A stretch of 62,192 nt of DNA from Chloroflexota bacterium (GTDB lineage Bacteria; Chloroflexota; Anaerolineae; Aggregatilineales; UBA2796), in the NCBI GenBank assembly GCA_021325095.1, contig JAJPHV010000034.1:1-62192 (forward strand), in the 5' to 3' direction. Under the pieces are notes generated by a model that had not been told where the DNA came from, made no database searches, and saw nothing but the letters and a program-made list of their open reading frames with translations. Numbering within the stretch: the first letter of the stretch is position 1; every line of letters starts with the position of its first letter. Position numbers and translations under genes: made by a program. Shown here piece after piece: positions 50,072 to 59,592 of the stretch.

Positions 50072-51181
50072 ATGGCGGAAATAGTTGTTGAACATGCCGT
50101 GAAGCGTTTTGGCAAATTTACCGCAATCGACGACGTGAGTCTGTCGATCCATGACCACGAGTTTGTGGTGCTGCTGGGGCCGAGCGGCTGCGGCAAGACG
50201 ACTCTGCTGCGTGCCATCGCGGGCCTGGGCACGGTCGACTCCGGGCGCATCCTGATCGGAAACCGCGACGTGACGTACCTGCCGCCCCGTGAACGTCACA
50301 TTTCGATGGTCTTCCAGAACTACGCCATCTTTCCGCACATGACGGTTTTCGACAACATCGCCTTTGGCCTCCAGATGCGCAAAATGCCGAAAGCGACCAT
50401 CCGGGAGCGGGTGGGGAACGCTGCCAGGCTGCTGCACATCGAAAACATGCTGGATCGCTTTCCGAGCCAGATGAGCGGCGGGCAGCGGCAGCGTATTGCC
50501 GTCGCGCGGGCCATCGCCGTCGAAGCCAACGTGCTGCTGATGGACGAGCCGTTGAGCAATCTGGATGCGCTGCTGCGGCTGGAAATGCGCGCCGAACTCA
50601 AGTCGCTGCTGGGGCGGCTGGGCGCGACGACCATCTACGTGACTCACGACCAGATCGAAGCCCTGAGCATGGGGGATCGCATCGCCGTGATGTACAACGG
50701 CCAGATTTTACAGTTCGACAGCCCGACCCGCGTTTACGACCAGCCCGTCAGCCGCTTCGTCGGCAGCTTCATCGGCAACCCGCCCATGAACTTCCTGAAA
50801 GGCCAGGTGCAGCGCAACGGCGCGCTCACGGTGAAGATCGGGGATTTCGCGCTGACGCCGACGCCCGAAATGGCCGACGTGCTGGCCGCTTACGATGGCA
50901 AGCTGGTCCACATCGGAATCCGGGCCGAGAACATGGAAGCACTCGCCAGCCCTGCGCCGGACGCGCTGCCGGTCACCTGCCAGGTGGTAGAACCGCTCGG
51001 TTCGCAAAACCTGCTGACCATCCACATCGGCGACGACGTGTTGAAAGTGTCAACGCATCCCGACTTTCCGGCTCGAGTCGGTGAACGGCTCTGGCTGCGC
51101 TTCCCCGTGCACAAGATTCGCTGGATGGATCGGGACACGGGCCGGGCCATTGTACCTGACCTGGCGAAAGTCGTGGCCTGA
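50072..51181 (+). CDS. Sugar ABC transporter ATPase (UgpC/MsmK-type)
   Basis: 369 residues with Walker [12 protein letters not shown], the Q-loop region FQNYAIFPHMTV, the signature MSGGQRQRIAVARA, Walker B LLMDEPLSNLD, switch His in YVTHDQIEAL and a C-terminal TOBE-type extension of about 130 residues. Such ATPases serve CUT1 sugar importers such as the two permeases upstream. ATG 50072 is 12 nt after the MalG-type stop. The stop is 1 nt before the glycosidase-like gene. Confidence 0.93.
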   Translation: MAEIVVEHAVKRFGKFTAIDDVSLSIHDHEFVVLLGPSGCGKTTLLRAIAGLGTVDSGRILIGNRDVTYLPPRERHISMVFQNYAIFPHMTVFDNIAFGLQMRKMPKATIRERVGNAARLLHIENMLDRFPSQMSGGQRQRIAVARAIAVEANVLLMDEPLSNLDALLRLEMRAELKSLLGRLGATTIYVTHDQIEALSMGDRIAVMYNGQILQFDSPTRVYDQPVSRFVGSFIGNPPMNFLKGQVQRNGALTVKIGDFALTPTPEMADVLAAYDGKLVHIGIRAENMEALASPAPDALPVTCQVVEPLGSQNLLTIHIGDDVLKVSTHPDFPARVGERLWLRFPVHKIRWMDRDTGRAIVPDLAKVVA

Positions 51182-51182
51182 C

Positions 51183-52967
51183 ATGCCGCCAGTCTGGGAG
51201 GGGCGGCCCTATAAGCCGCTCGATTTTGGCGGCGGCGGCATCACGGGCAGTGTGGATCGCTGTGGCCGGATTATCGCGCTGAACTGCTACCATCCGCAGC
51301 ACGGCTACGTGACGCTGACCTGTGCGCCGCCTTTCCCCGAATCGGAGCGATACAACCCGGCGGCGGTGCGCGCCTACCGATCCGGGTTGACGGCGTTGGA
51401 AGGCTTCGGCTTGCAGTTTGATGCGGAAATCGACAGTTATGCGGCGTTGGACGACGGGGCGATTCCGCATTTCCAACTCATGTTTGCAGACGGCAGTGAA
51501 GCCGAAGTATCGACAATGGCCTGCGAGGGCGGCGTCATCCAGCAGTGGGACATCGAAGGGGCAACGTTTCATTGGGGCGGTCAGTTCTCCTTGCAGCGCT
51601 GCGCCTATGCGCAGTTGACCGAGGGCGGCCCGCTCCCCATGCCGTCAGTTGAGACACAGGCCCGCTTCAAAGACGGCCTGCTGACCATCGAAAACCTGGC
51701 GTTGGGCTGGGCCGCTGCGGTGGCGGGCCTGCCAGCCGAAGACGAATGGGAACAACACACCATTGGCCCGCTGATGGTTCGGTTAAAAGACCAAAGCGCT
51801 AACCATATCGTACTCGCGTATGGTGTCGGCCCGACAGTGCAGGTCGCTGCCGACAATGCGCTTCGGCTGGTGCGTGACGCCGAACACTGCATCGAGCAAT
51901 CTCGCCGTCGATGGAAGCCGATTCACCGGTACGGTGACGATCTGCTGTTACAGCGCGGCCTGAGCTACAGCCTGATGATGGCCGTTCCCGCAGACGAAGG
52001 CGTTTGCCTGTTGACCGATCACATGATCCTGCCGCTCTCGTGGAACCGTGATGCGTACTACGTGGCGCGGGCGCTCTTGGGCGTGCGGCCTGAAACGACG
52101 GACGTGGTGCGCCGCCACCTGATCTGGACGTTCGAGCAGGCACAGCGCGCGGACGGGGCCTGGGCACGCTGTTATCTGGCGAACGGGTATATCAAGGATG
52201 CTGCCTTTCAACTCGACCAGCAGCTTTTTCCTCTGCTAGAATTGGCCGAGTACGTGCTGGAAACAGATGATCGCGCCACACTGGATCGTTTGCAGCCGCA
52301 CATCAAACCACTGATCGAAATGCTGATGCGACGCAAAAAGCCGGACGCCATGCTCTTTCCCACCGACGAAACGCCCGCCGACGATCCGATTGCGCTGCCC
52401 TATCACCTGTCCAGCCACATCCTGTTCTGGCGCGTATTAGGCCAACTGAGCCGGTTGGGTCTCGAAGGCGATTGGGCGGGCATGGCAGAGCAGATTCGAG
52501 GGGAGATTGATCGCGCTTTCATCGCGGAACACGAGGGGACGCGCCTGTACGCCTATGCAACCAACGGCGCAGGCAAGTGTCACTTCTACCACGACGCGAA
52601 CGATCTACCGCTGGCGCTGGCTGCCTGTTGGGGGTTCTGCTCCGCCAACGATCCGGTGTGGCGGGCAACGATAGACTTTGCCTTTTCGGATAAAAACGCA
52701 GGCGGCTACTATGATGGGCGGCTCGGCTCGGTGCATACCCGGGCCGCGTGGCCGCTGGGCGACATCCAGGAACTGATCATTGCGCGCGCCACCGGAGACT
52801 CGGAAAGGGAGCAGCGGGCCAGCGATCATCTGCACGACGCGGCGCAGTGGGATGGCGCGCTGCCCGAAGCCTGCGACCCGGCGACGGGCGAGGTCGTCTC
52901 GCGACACTGGTTCGCCTGGCCGAATGCGGCGTTGGTCTGCTTAGAGCGGGGAGTCCTGGCGTCGTGA
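51183..52967 (+). CDS. (Alpha/alpha)6-barrel glycoside hydrolase-like enzyme
   Basis: 594 residues. The N-terminal 250 are beta-rich (GGGITGSVDRCGRIIALNCYHPQHGYVTLT); the rest is helical with six-hairpin-barrel landmarks: LSYSLMMAVPADEGVCLLTDHMILPLSWNRDAYYVARALLG, then WTFEQAQRADGAWARCY and WPNAALVCLERGV. This resembles glycoside hydrolases of the GH15/GH63/GH125 type but no single family is certain. ATG 51183 is 1 nt after the ATPase stop, so it belongs to the operon. With the phosphorylase downstream it may release the imported sugar from a larger glucoside. Confidence 0.75.
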   Translation: MPPVWEGRPYKPLDFGGGGITGSVDRCGRIIALNCYHPQHGYVTLTCAPPFPESERYNPAAVRAYRSGLTALEGFGLQFDAEIDSYAALDDGAIPHFQLMFADGSEAEVSTMACEGGVIQQWDIEGATFHWGGQFSLQRCAYAQLTEGGPLPMPSVETQARFKDGLLTIENLALGWAAAVAGLPAEDEWEQHTIGPLMVRLKDQSANHIVLAYGVGPTVQVAADNALRLVRDAEHCIEQSRRRWKPIHRYGDDLLLQRGLSYSLMMAVPADEGVCLLTDHMILPLSWNRDAYYVARALLGVRPETTDVVRRHLIWTFEQAQRADGAWARCYLANGYIKDAAFQLDQQLFPLLELAEYVLETDDRATLDRLQPHIKPLIEMLMRRKKPDAMLFPTDETPADDPIALPYHLSSHILFWRVLGQLSRLGLEGDWAGMAEQIRGEIDRAFIAEHEGTRLYAYATNGAGKCHFYHDANDLPLALAACWGFCSANDPVWRATIDFAFSDKNAGGYYDGRLGSVHTRAAWPLGDIQELIIARATGDSEREQRASDHLHDAAQWDGALPEACDPATGEVVSRHWFAWPNAALVCLERGVLAS

Positions 52968-52985
52968 AGCCGGAGGCGATTCCCC

Positions 52986-54680
52986 ATGAATGCTAACCAG
53001 GAACGCATTCACGCCTTGCTGCGCCAGCTTTATCCGGGTGAACAGGCCGACTGGACCTATTCAGAAATCATCGCTCTCATGGCGGGCGCTCACCCTGCTG
53101 TGAGTTACCCCTCTCCGTACTTCTCCGAGCGCACGGTGACACTTATCACCTACGGCGACACGCTTCAGAAAGCGGGCGAAGCGCCGCTGCAAACGCTCCA
53201 TCACTTCCTGAACAGGCGGCTCAAGGGCATCCTCGACACAGTACACATCCTGCCCTTTTACCCGTATTCGTCCGACGATGGTTTCTCGGTGCTCGATTAC
53301 ACTGCTGTCGATCCAAAACTCGGCAACTGGGATGACGTATCTGCCCTCAGCGCGGATTTCCGGCTGATGTTCGACGCGGTCATCAACCACATGTCGGCGC
53401 AGAGTGAGTGGTTTCGGCGCTTTCTGGCGGGCGATCCCGCTTACCAGGGCCTGTTTCTGACCGAATCGCCGCAGACCAATCTGAGCGATGTGACGCGGCC
53501 CCGGACGAGTCCGCTGCTGACTCCGTTCGTCAGGGATGACGGGCAGACTGTTTACGCCTGGACGACCTTCAGCGCCGATCAGGTCGATCTGGATTACCGT
53601 GATCCGCGAACGCTGCTTCGCATTCTGCGCGTGCTGCTGTTTTATCTGGAAAAGGGTGCGCAGGTCATCCGCCTGGACGCCATCGCCTATCTGTGGAAAG
53701 AGGTCGGGACAAACTGCATCCACCTGCCGCAGACTCATGCGGTTGTGCAATTGATCCGGGCCGTGCTGGATAGCATCGCGCCGCACGTTATCCTGATCAC
53801 CGAAACCAACGTGCCGCACGCCGAAAACATCTCGTATTTTGGAGATGGTCTGAACGAAGCGCAGTTGGTTTACAACTTCACGCTGCCGCCGCTGCTCTTT
53901 CATACCCTTCTGTCGGGCAATGCCAGCAAGCTGTGCGGGTGGATCAATGCGCTGCCTGCGCCCAGAGAGCGCACCGCTTTCTTCAACTTCACCGCTTCCC
54001 ACGACGGGATCGGCGTTCGGCCTGTCGAGGGCATTTTGAGCGCGCAGGAGACGCGAAACTTGATCGAGGCCGTCGAGCAGCGCGGTGGGCGCGTTTCCTA
54101 CAAAGCCAATGCGGATGGCACGGCTAGTCCCTACGAACTGAATATCAGCTACGTGGACGCCGTTGCGCCGCCGGACATGCCCGAAGCCTTGCGCGTTTCG
54201 TGTTTCATACTGTCGCAGGCCATCATGCTGACGCTGGCCGGAATCCCCGCCGTGTACATCCACAGCCTGCTCGGTTCGCGGAACAACGTCGAGGGGATGC
54301 TGGCGACGGGCCACAACCGCACCATCAATCGCGCCAAACTGCACGAGGCAGTGATTGAGGAACAGCTTGACAACCCGCACAGTTTCCGGGCGCAGGTCTT
54401 TAACGCTTACATCCACCTGTTGAAGCGGCGCACGGCCAGCGCCGCCTTCCACCCACACGGTAGCCAGCGCGCGTTTGAACTTAACGAGGGCCGCGTGTTC
54501 GCGGTGGAGCGGACTTCGCCCGACGGGTCAGAACGGATTCTCGCCGTCTTCAACGTGGCGCCGGAGGTCCAAACTGTTCAACTGTCCGAGCCATCCTGTG
54601 CGGATATTCTGACCGGTGAAGTCTGTGCCGGGAGGACGCTGACGCTGGCCCCCTACCAGGTGCGCTGGCTTCGCTCCTAG
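52986..54680 (+). CDS. GH13_18 sugar phosphorylase (glucosylglycerate/sucrose phosphorylase-like)
   Basis: 564 residues, alpha-amylase fold. Nucleophile Asp231 in IRLDAIAYLWKEVG, acid/base Glu273 in LITETNVPH, and stabiliser Asp340 in TASHDGIG. The stretch LWKEVGTNCIHLPQTH is the pattern of glucosylglycerate or sucrose-6F-phosphate phosphorylases rather than plain sucrose phosphorylase. The reaction would use phosphate to release glucose 1-phosphate. It is followed by a 2-hydroxyacid dehydrogenase, as expected if glycerate is the other product. E. coli ycjM sits in a comparable operon. The substrate is inferred, not shown. Confidence 0.85.
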   Translation: MNANQERIHALLRQLYPGEQADWTYSEIIALMAGAHPAVSYPSPYFSERTVTLITYGDTLQKAGEAPLQTLHHFLNRRLKGILDTVHILPFYPYSSDDGFSVLDYTAVDPKLGNWDDVSALSADFRLMFDAVINHMSAQSEWFRRFLAGDPAYQGLFLTESPQTNLSDVTRPRTSPLLTPFVRDDGQTVYAWTTFSADQVDLDYRDPRTLLRILRVLLFYLEKGAQVIRLDAIAYLWKEVGTNCIHLPQTHAVVQLIRAVLDSIAPHVILITETNVPHAENISYFGDGLNEAQLVYNFTLPPLLFHTLLSGNASKLCGWINALPAPRERTAFFNFTASHDGIGVRPVEGILSAQETRNLIEAVEQRGGRVSYKANADGTASPYELNISYVDAVAPPDMPEALRVSCFILSQAIMLTLAGIPAVYIHSLLGSRNNVEGMLATGHNRTINRAKLHEAVIEEQLDNPHSFRAQVFNAYIHLLKRRTASAAFHPHGSQRAFELNEGRVFAVERTSPDGSERILAVFNVAPEVQTVQLSEPSCADILTGEVCAGRTLTLAPYQVRWLRS

Positions 54681-54699
54681 TCTCAAGAAAGGTTTTGCT

Positions 54700-55743
54700 A
54701 TGCCCGACAAACCCCTTATTCTCGTCGATCCCCATTTCCGCCAGATGTCCGAAATCTTCTCTCCGGCTGATCGGCAACGCCTGTACGACCAGTACGAGGT
54801 GATCTGGGGCAAGGATGAGCCGATGCCGCTCGAAGCTGCCCAGGAAGCGCTATCCCGCGTACAGGCGGTGATTTGCGCCGATTGGCGCTACGGTGATGCG
54901 TTATATAACGCCAGTCAGTTACGCGCCGTCCTCACGGTGTCCGGCGGCTTCCCGCGCAGCCTGGATTACGAAACATGTTTTTCGCGCCGCATCCACGTGC
55001 TTTCGGCTGCGCCGGGCTTTGCGCGCGCTGTCGCGGAAATGGCGCTGGCGCTGGCCCTGGGCGCTTCTCGCGGCATCGCCGCCGGTGACCGGGCGATGCG
55101 GGCGGGCAATGAGCAGTGGCTCCACGCGGGCAACGTCGGCGCATTTATGCTGTACGGGCAGCCGGTGGGCTTTATTGGCTACGGCAGCATCGCCCGCGCG
55201 CTGCGACCTTTACTCGCGCCCTTTGGCTGCCAGATTTCCGTATACGATCCCTGGCTGGTCGATGGCTATCTGCGTGCTCAGGGCGTGCAGCCTGCCAGCC
55301 TGGAACGCCTGATAGAGTCCTCGAAGGTGATCTTTGTGCTGGCCGCGCCGACCAGCGAAAACCGCGCCCTGATCTCCCGCGACCTGCTGGAACGCATCCA
55401 GCCCGGCGCGGTATTTGTACTGATCAGCCGTTCGCACGTGGTTGACTTCGACGTCCTGACAGAACTGGTCTGTGCGGGACGCTTTAAGGCGGCTATCGAC
55501 GTGTTCCCCATCGAGCCGCTGCCCCTTGACCACCCGATCCGGCAGGCGCAGGAGGCGGTGCTGTCGGCGCACCGGGCCGGCCCGGTGGTCGAAGCGCTGT
55601 GGGAACTCGGCGAGATGGTGCTGGACGACCTGGAAGCCATCCTGCGCGGCCTGCCGCCGCAGCGGATGCAGGTGGCACAGTCCGAACTGATCGGGCGCTA
55701 CGCCAGCCTGGCCGTCAAGAAAGCACAATCCGAAACGAAGTAA
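54700..55743 (+). CDS. D-2-hydroxyacid dehydrogenase family protein
   Basis: 347 residues with the NAD-binding GFIGYGSIARAL loop near residue 153 and the catalytic triad of the family: Arg in LISRSHVVD, Glu in DVFPIEPLP, and His in LSAHRAG. It would interconvert a 2-keto acid and a D-2-hydroxy acid. In this operon, glycerate (to hydroxypyruvate) is a natural candidate if the phosphorylase yields glycerate. It is the last plus-strand gene of the cluster, 19 nt after the phosphorylase, and converges on mutL. Confidence 0.85.
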   Translation: MPDKPLILVDPHFRQMSEIFSPADRQRLYDQYEVIWGKDEPMPLEAAQEALSRVQAVICADWRYGDALYNASQLRAVLTVSGGFPRSLDYETCFSRRIHVLSAAPGFARAVAEMALALALGASRGIAAGDRAMRAGNEQWLHAGNVGAFMLYGQPVGFIGYGSIARALRPLLAPFGCQISVYDPWLVDGYLRAQGVQPASLERLIESSKVIFVLAAPTSENRALISRDLLERIQPGAVFVLISRSHVVDFDVLTELVCAGRFKAAIDVFPIEPLPLDHPIRQAQEAVLSAHRAGPVVEALWELGEMVLDDLEAILRGLPPQRMQVAQSELIGRYASLAVKKAQSETK

Positions 55744-55773
55744 CGCATGACTTCGAGGAGATCAAACGTGAAT

Positions 55774-55787
55774 CCACTGCGCAGTGG
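55774..55787. terminator. Short palindrome between convergent genes
   Basis: CCACTGC-GCAGTGG is a perfect 14-bp palindrome between the dehydrogenase stop and the mutL stop. It lacks a loop and a T run, so termination is uncertain. Confidence 0.35.
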
Positions 55788-55796
55788 GAATGCTCG

Positions 55797-57626
55797 CTAT
55801 GTTCGCCCGAATTCCTTCGCAAGCTGGTCGGCGCTCATGTGGATCATGGTCGGGCGGCCATGCGGGCAGGTGCGCGGCGAAGTGCAGCGCTCAAGCTGGC
55901 GCAGCAGCGACTGCATCTCGTCATAGCTCAGGGTTTGCCCGGCTTTGATGGCCGCCGCTTTGCACACGCGCAGGATGATCTGCGCTTCGAGGGTGGCTGC
56001 CCCTGGCTCGTCGCCCTGTTCGAGATCGTCCAGGATCGCGCCGATGGCCTCCTCTGGCAGCCGCCGTGCAAAGATGGCCGGGATGGCACGGATACGGAAG
56101 GTATTCACACCGAACGGCTCCAGGTCGAAACCAAGCGCCGCCAGCCTGTCCAGGTGTTCCTCAAGCAGCCGTGCCGAGGCGGGCGGAAGCTCCACCGAGA
56201 CCGTCTCCAGCGTTTGCTGCGCGATCACCTTGCGGCTGGCCTGTTCCAGCATGAACTGCTCGTACAAGATGCGCTCGTGCGCCGCGTGCTGGTCAACCAG
56301 GTACATCCCGGCTGGCCCCTCGGCGACGATGTAAGTGGCGCTGATCTGCCCGACCACGCGCAGCGGCGGCAGGGTGCGCGGGCGCTGCGAGAGATCGGCG
56401 GGCGGCTGTGGGACGTTGTGGGCCACTTCCTGCGGCGGCAGTTCGCGTTGCTCGCTGGCGGCACTGGCGATCTGCTGGCCGCGCCGTCCGGCATCCGATA
56501 CGGGCAGGTCAAAATCAAGCTGCGCTGCGCCCGATGGCGGTGGTTGGTAGTCCGGGCGCGGCGCTTGCCAGCTATCGGACGCAGCTTCGCCGTACCCGCG
56601 CGGGCTGATCACCGGCACAGGCGACCCGGCCACGACAGCCCGCCGCACGGCGCGCTGCACGGCGGAAAAAACCGCCTCCTGGGAACGGAAGCGCACCTCG
56701 GACTTGGCCGGATGGACGTTCACGTCCACTTCCTCCGGCGGCAGGTTGATCATCAGCACCGACACGGGATAGCGATCCGAGGGCATCAAGGTGTGGTACG
56801 CCTGACTGACTGCATAGGACAGGCTGGTATCCTGGATGTGCCGACCATTGACAAAGAGGGTGATGTGGGCGCGCGTATTGCGGTTGACGTGCGGCGCGGA
56901 GGTATAGCCGTGAACCGTGATGTCGGGCAGGTCGGGGCGCTGCCGTTCTACCGGGTTGACGGGCAGCATCTCGCGCATGATTTCGGCCCCCAGCGCTTCG
57001 ATCAACACGTCGGCCAGGTCGCCGCTGCCTGTCGTAACGAAGGTCGTCCGGCCATCCTGCACCAGCGAGAAGCGCACGTTGGGGTAGGCCATCGCGTAGC
57101 GCGTTACCACCACGTCGATGTGGCGGCGTTCGGTGGTTTCGGCTTTCAGGAATTTGAGACGGGCCGGGGTATTGAAGAACAGATTCTCGACGGTGATCAC
57201 CGTCCCGACGGGCGTTCCGGCGGCGCGGTGTTCGACTAGGCGCCCCCCTTCCAGCCGCAGGAGTGTTCCGGCCTTTTCCTGGGCGGTGCGCGTCAGGAGC
57301 GTGACCTGCGCCACCGAGGCGACGCTTGCCAGCGCCTCGCCACGAAAGCCGAGGGTCTGGATGTGATCCAGGTCATGCAGGGTGCGGAGTTTGCTGGTAG
57401 CGTGGCGGGCAAAAGCCAGTTCGGTTTCCTGAGCAGGGATGCCGCTGCCGTCGTCGGTGATGCGGATCAGGCGCCGCCCACCGGCCTCGACCTCAATCCG
57501 GATCAGGTGCGCGCCCGCGTCCAGTGAATTCTCGATTAGCTCCTTGACAACGGAAGCAGGCCGCTCCACGACTTCGCCAGCCGCGATCTGCGAAGCAACG
57601 ACTTCCGGCAGAATCTGAATAGACAT
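55797..57626 (-). CDS. mutL: DNA mismatch repair protein MutL
   Basis: 609 residues. The N-terminal GHKL ATPase has the Mg/ATP motifs ELIENSLDAGA (about 30-38), DDGSGI and GFRGEALASV, and the transducer region follows. The C-terminal domain keeps the endonuclease motif DQHAAHERILYE (about 442) and the zinc-site CPHGRPT, so this is a nicking MutL of the type in bacteria without MutH. The ATG at 57626 has AGGAATT upstream. It lies 46 nt downstream of the sensor kinase gene on the same strand. Confidence 0.94.
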   Translation of the reverse strand: MSIQILPEVVASQIAAGEVVERPASVVKELIENSLDAGAHLIRIEVEAGGRRLIRITDDGSGIPAQETELAFARHATSKLRTLHDLDHIQTLGFRGEALASVASVAQVTLLTRTAQEKAGTLLRLEGGRLVEHRAAGTPVGTVITVENLFFNTPARLKFLKAETTERRHIDVVVTRYAMAYPNVRFSLVQDGRTTFVTTGSGDLADVLIEALGAEIMREMLPVNPVERQRPDLPDITVHGYTSAPHVNRNTRAHITLFVNGRHIQDTSLSYAVSQAYHTLMPSDRYPVSVLMINLPPEEVDVNVHPAKSEVRFRSQEAVFSAVQRAVRRAVVAGSPVPVISPRGYGEAASDSWQAPRPDYQPPPSGAAQLDFDLPVSDAGRRGQQIASAASEQRELPPQEVAHNVPQPPADLSQRPRTLPPLRVVGQISATYIVAEGPAGMYLVDQHAAHERILYEQFMLEQASRKVIAQQTLETVSVELPPASARLLEEHLDRLAALGFDLEPFGVNTFRIRAIPAIFARRLPEEAIGAILDDLEQGDEPGAATLEAQIILRVCKAAAIKAGQTLSYDEMQSLLRQLERCTSPRTCPHGRPTMIHMSADQLAKEFGRT

Positions 57627-57672
57627 GGCTCAATTCCTGGTTTGCCTCGCCCGGCATGGCGAAGCTCGAACC

Positions 57673-59241
57673 TTATTGGGGCTTGCGGGCGTCTGCGCCG
57701 AGCAAATTGGCGCCTTCGAGCGGGATGCTGATGTTGAACGTGCTGCCTTCGCCCTCTTTACTTTCGATCCAGGCGTCGCCACCGTGCCGCTGCGCGACGC
57801 TCTTGACGATGAACAGGCCCAGGCCGCTGCCTTTGACCGTCTGGTGCTCGCGGCGGCGTACCCGGCGGAAGCGCTCAAAGAGGTGCTTCTGGTTTTCCTC
57901 GCTGATGCCCAGGCCGGTGTCTTTGACGCTCAAGACCAGGTCGTTATCGCGGAGGCTGGCGCTGACGGTGATCGTGCCGCCGTCGGGGGTGTATTTGATG
58001 GCGTTATCGACGAGGTTGTTGAGCGCGCGGCGCAGCATCACGTCGTCCAGATTCAGGATGGGCAGGGCAGGATCGACGTTCGTGATGAGGGCCAGGTTCT
58101 TCTTTTCGGCGGGCTGTGCGTGGGCCGCCACAATGTCCGTGACGATCTTCGTCACGTCGCACGTTTCCCGGTTAAGCTGGTAGTTGCCTTCCGGGTCAAG
58201 CCTGCCCGCGTCCAGAATCTTGTCCACCAGGTCGGTCATCTGTGCGATGCCGCTGATGATTTTGTCCGCGAAGCCTTGCTGCTTCTCGTTCAGCGGGCCA
58301 ACCATCGGCAGCATCGTGGCATAGCCCTGCATATATGTCAGCGGGGAGCGCAGATCGTGAGACACCGTGCTGACAAATTCGGACTGGTTATCGCGCAGGT
58401 TCTTGTAGCGGGTGATGTCGCGCAGCATCAACACCCGCCCCGTGCGGTTGTTGTCCTCATCTACCACATCGGAGAGGCGCGGCGCGAACGTGTGCCCTGC
58501 CTCGTTTTGCCACTCGATGCCTTCGGTGTTGGCCGTGCCGTTCTTGAGCAGCTCGACCAGCGGCGGCGCGTTGATCACCCTGCCGACAGGCTGGCCCATT
58601 GCGTGCGCGGCGCTGACCCCAAAGGCGCGTTCGGCGGCGGGATTCAGCACCAATACCGCCTCGTCTTCGTCGATGACCAGCACCGGATCGGCGCTGCTGG
58701 AAAGGATGGCCGCCAGCTGCTCGCGGCCCCGCCGGGCGGTGTCGTAAGCGTAAGCATTGGCGATGGCGACGGCGGTCTGACCGGCCACAATGGACAGGAA
58801 GGTATGTTCTTCGGGCGTGAATTCGTGAGGCTGCTCGAAGGCCACCCACAACACGCCCAGCCGCGTGTTCTGCGCGTTCAGCGGCAGTGCCAGCAGTGCG
58901 CCGAAGGCTCCCTTCAATTCATCCAGTTCGCCGTCAGCGGTGGCGGTGCTGGCGAGTTCCGTCTCGCCGTGCGCAGCGACGTGACGGGCGACCAGCTTAT
59001 CAAACTTCAACATCTGGCCCGCCAGCGGGCCGCTGGCGTAGGTCAGTGGAACCACCGTCGTATCCAGGACGATCCGGATGCCGTCTGCATGCGACCCGCG
59101 CAGTGTCGCGTTGGTGATGTCTGGCAGCATCGCGCCGAGCGACCCACCCTGGGCAATGCGCCGGGTGATTTGCAACAGCAATGCCTGCCGATCTGTATAC
59201 AGTTTGAGCCGTTCACTAAGCTCTTGCAGCGAGTCGCTCAA
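57673..59241 (-). CDS. Sensor histidine kinase, GAF-PAS type
   Basis: 522 residues, no membrane segment. A GAF-like domain (about 20-165), a PAS domain (175-285, AILSSSADPVLVIDEDE), a HisKA dimerisation helix pair with the phosphorylated His295 in VSHDLRSP, and a HATPase with NLVDNAIKY, DTGLGIS, and GSGLGLFIVKS. It would phosphorylate a response regulator in the cytoplasm in answer to an unknown ligand. A TTG start at 59241 with GAGG upstream is used. A good promoter stands at 59331-59359, and mutL follows. Confidence 0.88.
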   Translation of the reverse strand: MSDSLQELSERLKLYTDRQALLLQITRRIAQGGSLGAMLPDITNATLRGSHADGIRIVLDTTVVPLTYASGPLAGQMLKFDKLVARHVAAHGETELASTATADGELDELKGAFGALLALPLNAQNTRLGVLWVAFEQPHEFTPEEHTFLSIVAGQTAVAIANAYAYDTARRGREQLAAILSSSADPVLVIDEDEAVLVLNPAAERAFGVSAAHAMGQPVGRVINAPPLVELLKNGTANTEGIEWQNEAGHTFAPRLSDVVDEDNNRTGRVLMLRDITRYKNLRDNQSEFVSTVSHDLRSPLTYMQGYATMLPMVGPLNEKQQGFADKIISGIAQMTDLVDKILDAGRLDPEGNYQLNRETCDVTKIVTDIVAAHAQPAEKKNLALITNVDPALPILNLDDVMLRRALNNLVDNAIKYTPDGGTITVSASLRDNDLVLSVKDTGLGISEENQKHLFERFRRVRRREHQTVKGSGLGLFIVKSVAQRHGGDAWIESKEGEGSTFNISIPLEGANLLGADARKPQ

Positions 59242-59592
59242 GGTCGCAACCTCGTTGGTAGACGTGCTAAATGTCTGGTGTTAGCCGATAACGCAAAGAA
59301 GGCCGTTTTTGGGACGCCTCAAGCATGGGCATTATAGCATCAGGGAGAGGGTGGGGCAAAGCGCGCCAACGGTGACTGCATTCGTCAGGTTTGGGAGCGG
59401 TTGGGGACGGCTCAGGCGGCGCTTGTTCGATTGCGGACTTGGAGTTAATTTTGAGTCGCCAGCAAGTCGGGTTTTGATCCGGTCAGCGCGTCCACCAGCA
59501 ATACATTTGTAGGTTCTCATCGGCACAAAACTGGTTAAACTTACAGAGAACATCCCTTTCAGCACAGCACACTACCGGGGGAATAGTGCGAG
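59242..59592. other. Intergenic region between histidine kinase and HEAT-like gene
   Basis: Apart from the minus-strand promoter at 59331-59359, it holds no gene. The run TTTGTAGGTTCTCATCGGC near 59508 may contain a weak plus-strand promoter for the small gene at 59593; no confident hexamers were found. Confidence 0.4.
59331..59359 (-). promoter_or_regulatory. Promoter of the GAF-PAS kinase gene
   Basis: On the minus strand TTGCCC (59354-59359), 17 nt and TATAAT (59331-59336) with an extended TGC. The predicted transcript begins about 80 nt before the kinase start. Confidence 0.65.

Noticed and set aside
52986..54680. Plain sucrose phosphorylase
   Set aside because: Not excluded, but the LWKEVGTNCIHLPQTH block and the glycerate-type dehydrogenase next door favour another acceptor.
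55599..57239. Long plus-strand frame through mutL
   Set aside because: It is antisense to clearly conserved MutL motifs and shows no domain of its own.
57625..59337. Long plus-strand frame through the histidine kinase gene
   Set aside because: It mirrors the kinase in high-GC sequence; the kinase strand has H-box and ATPase motifs.
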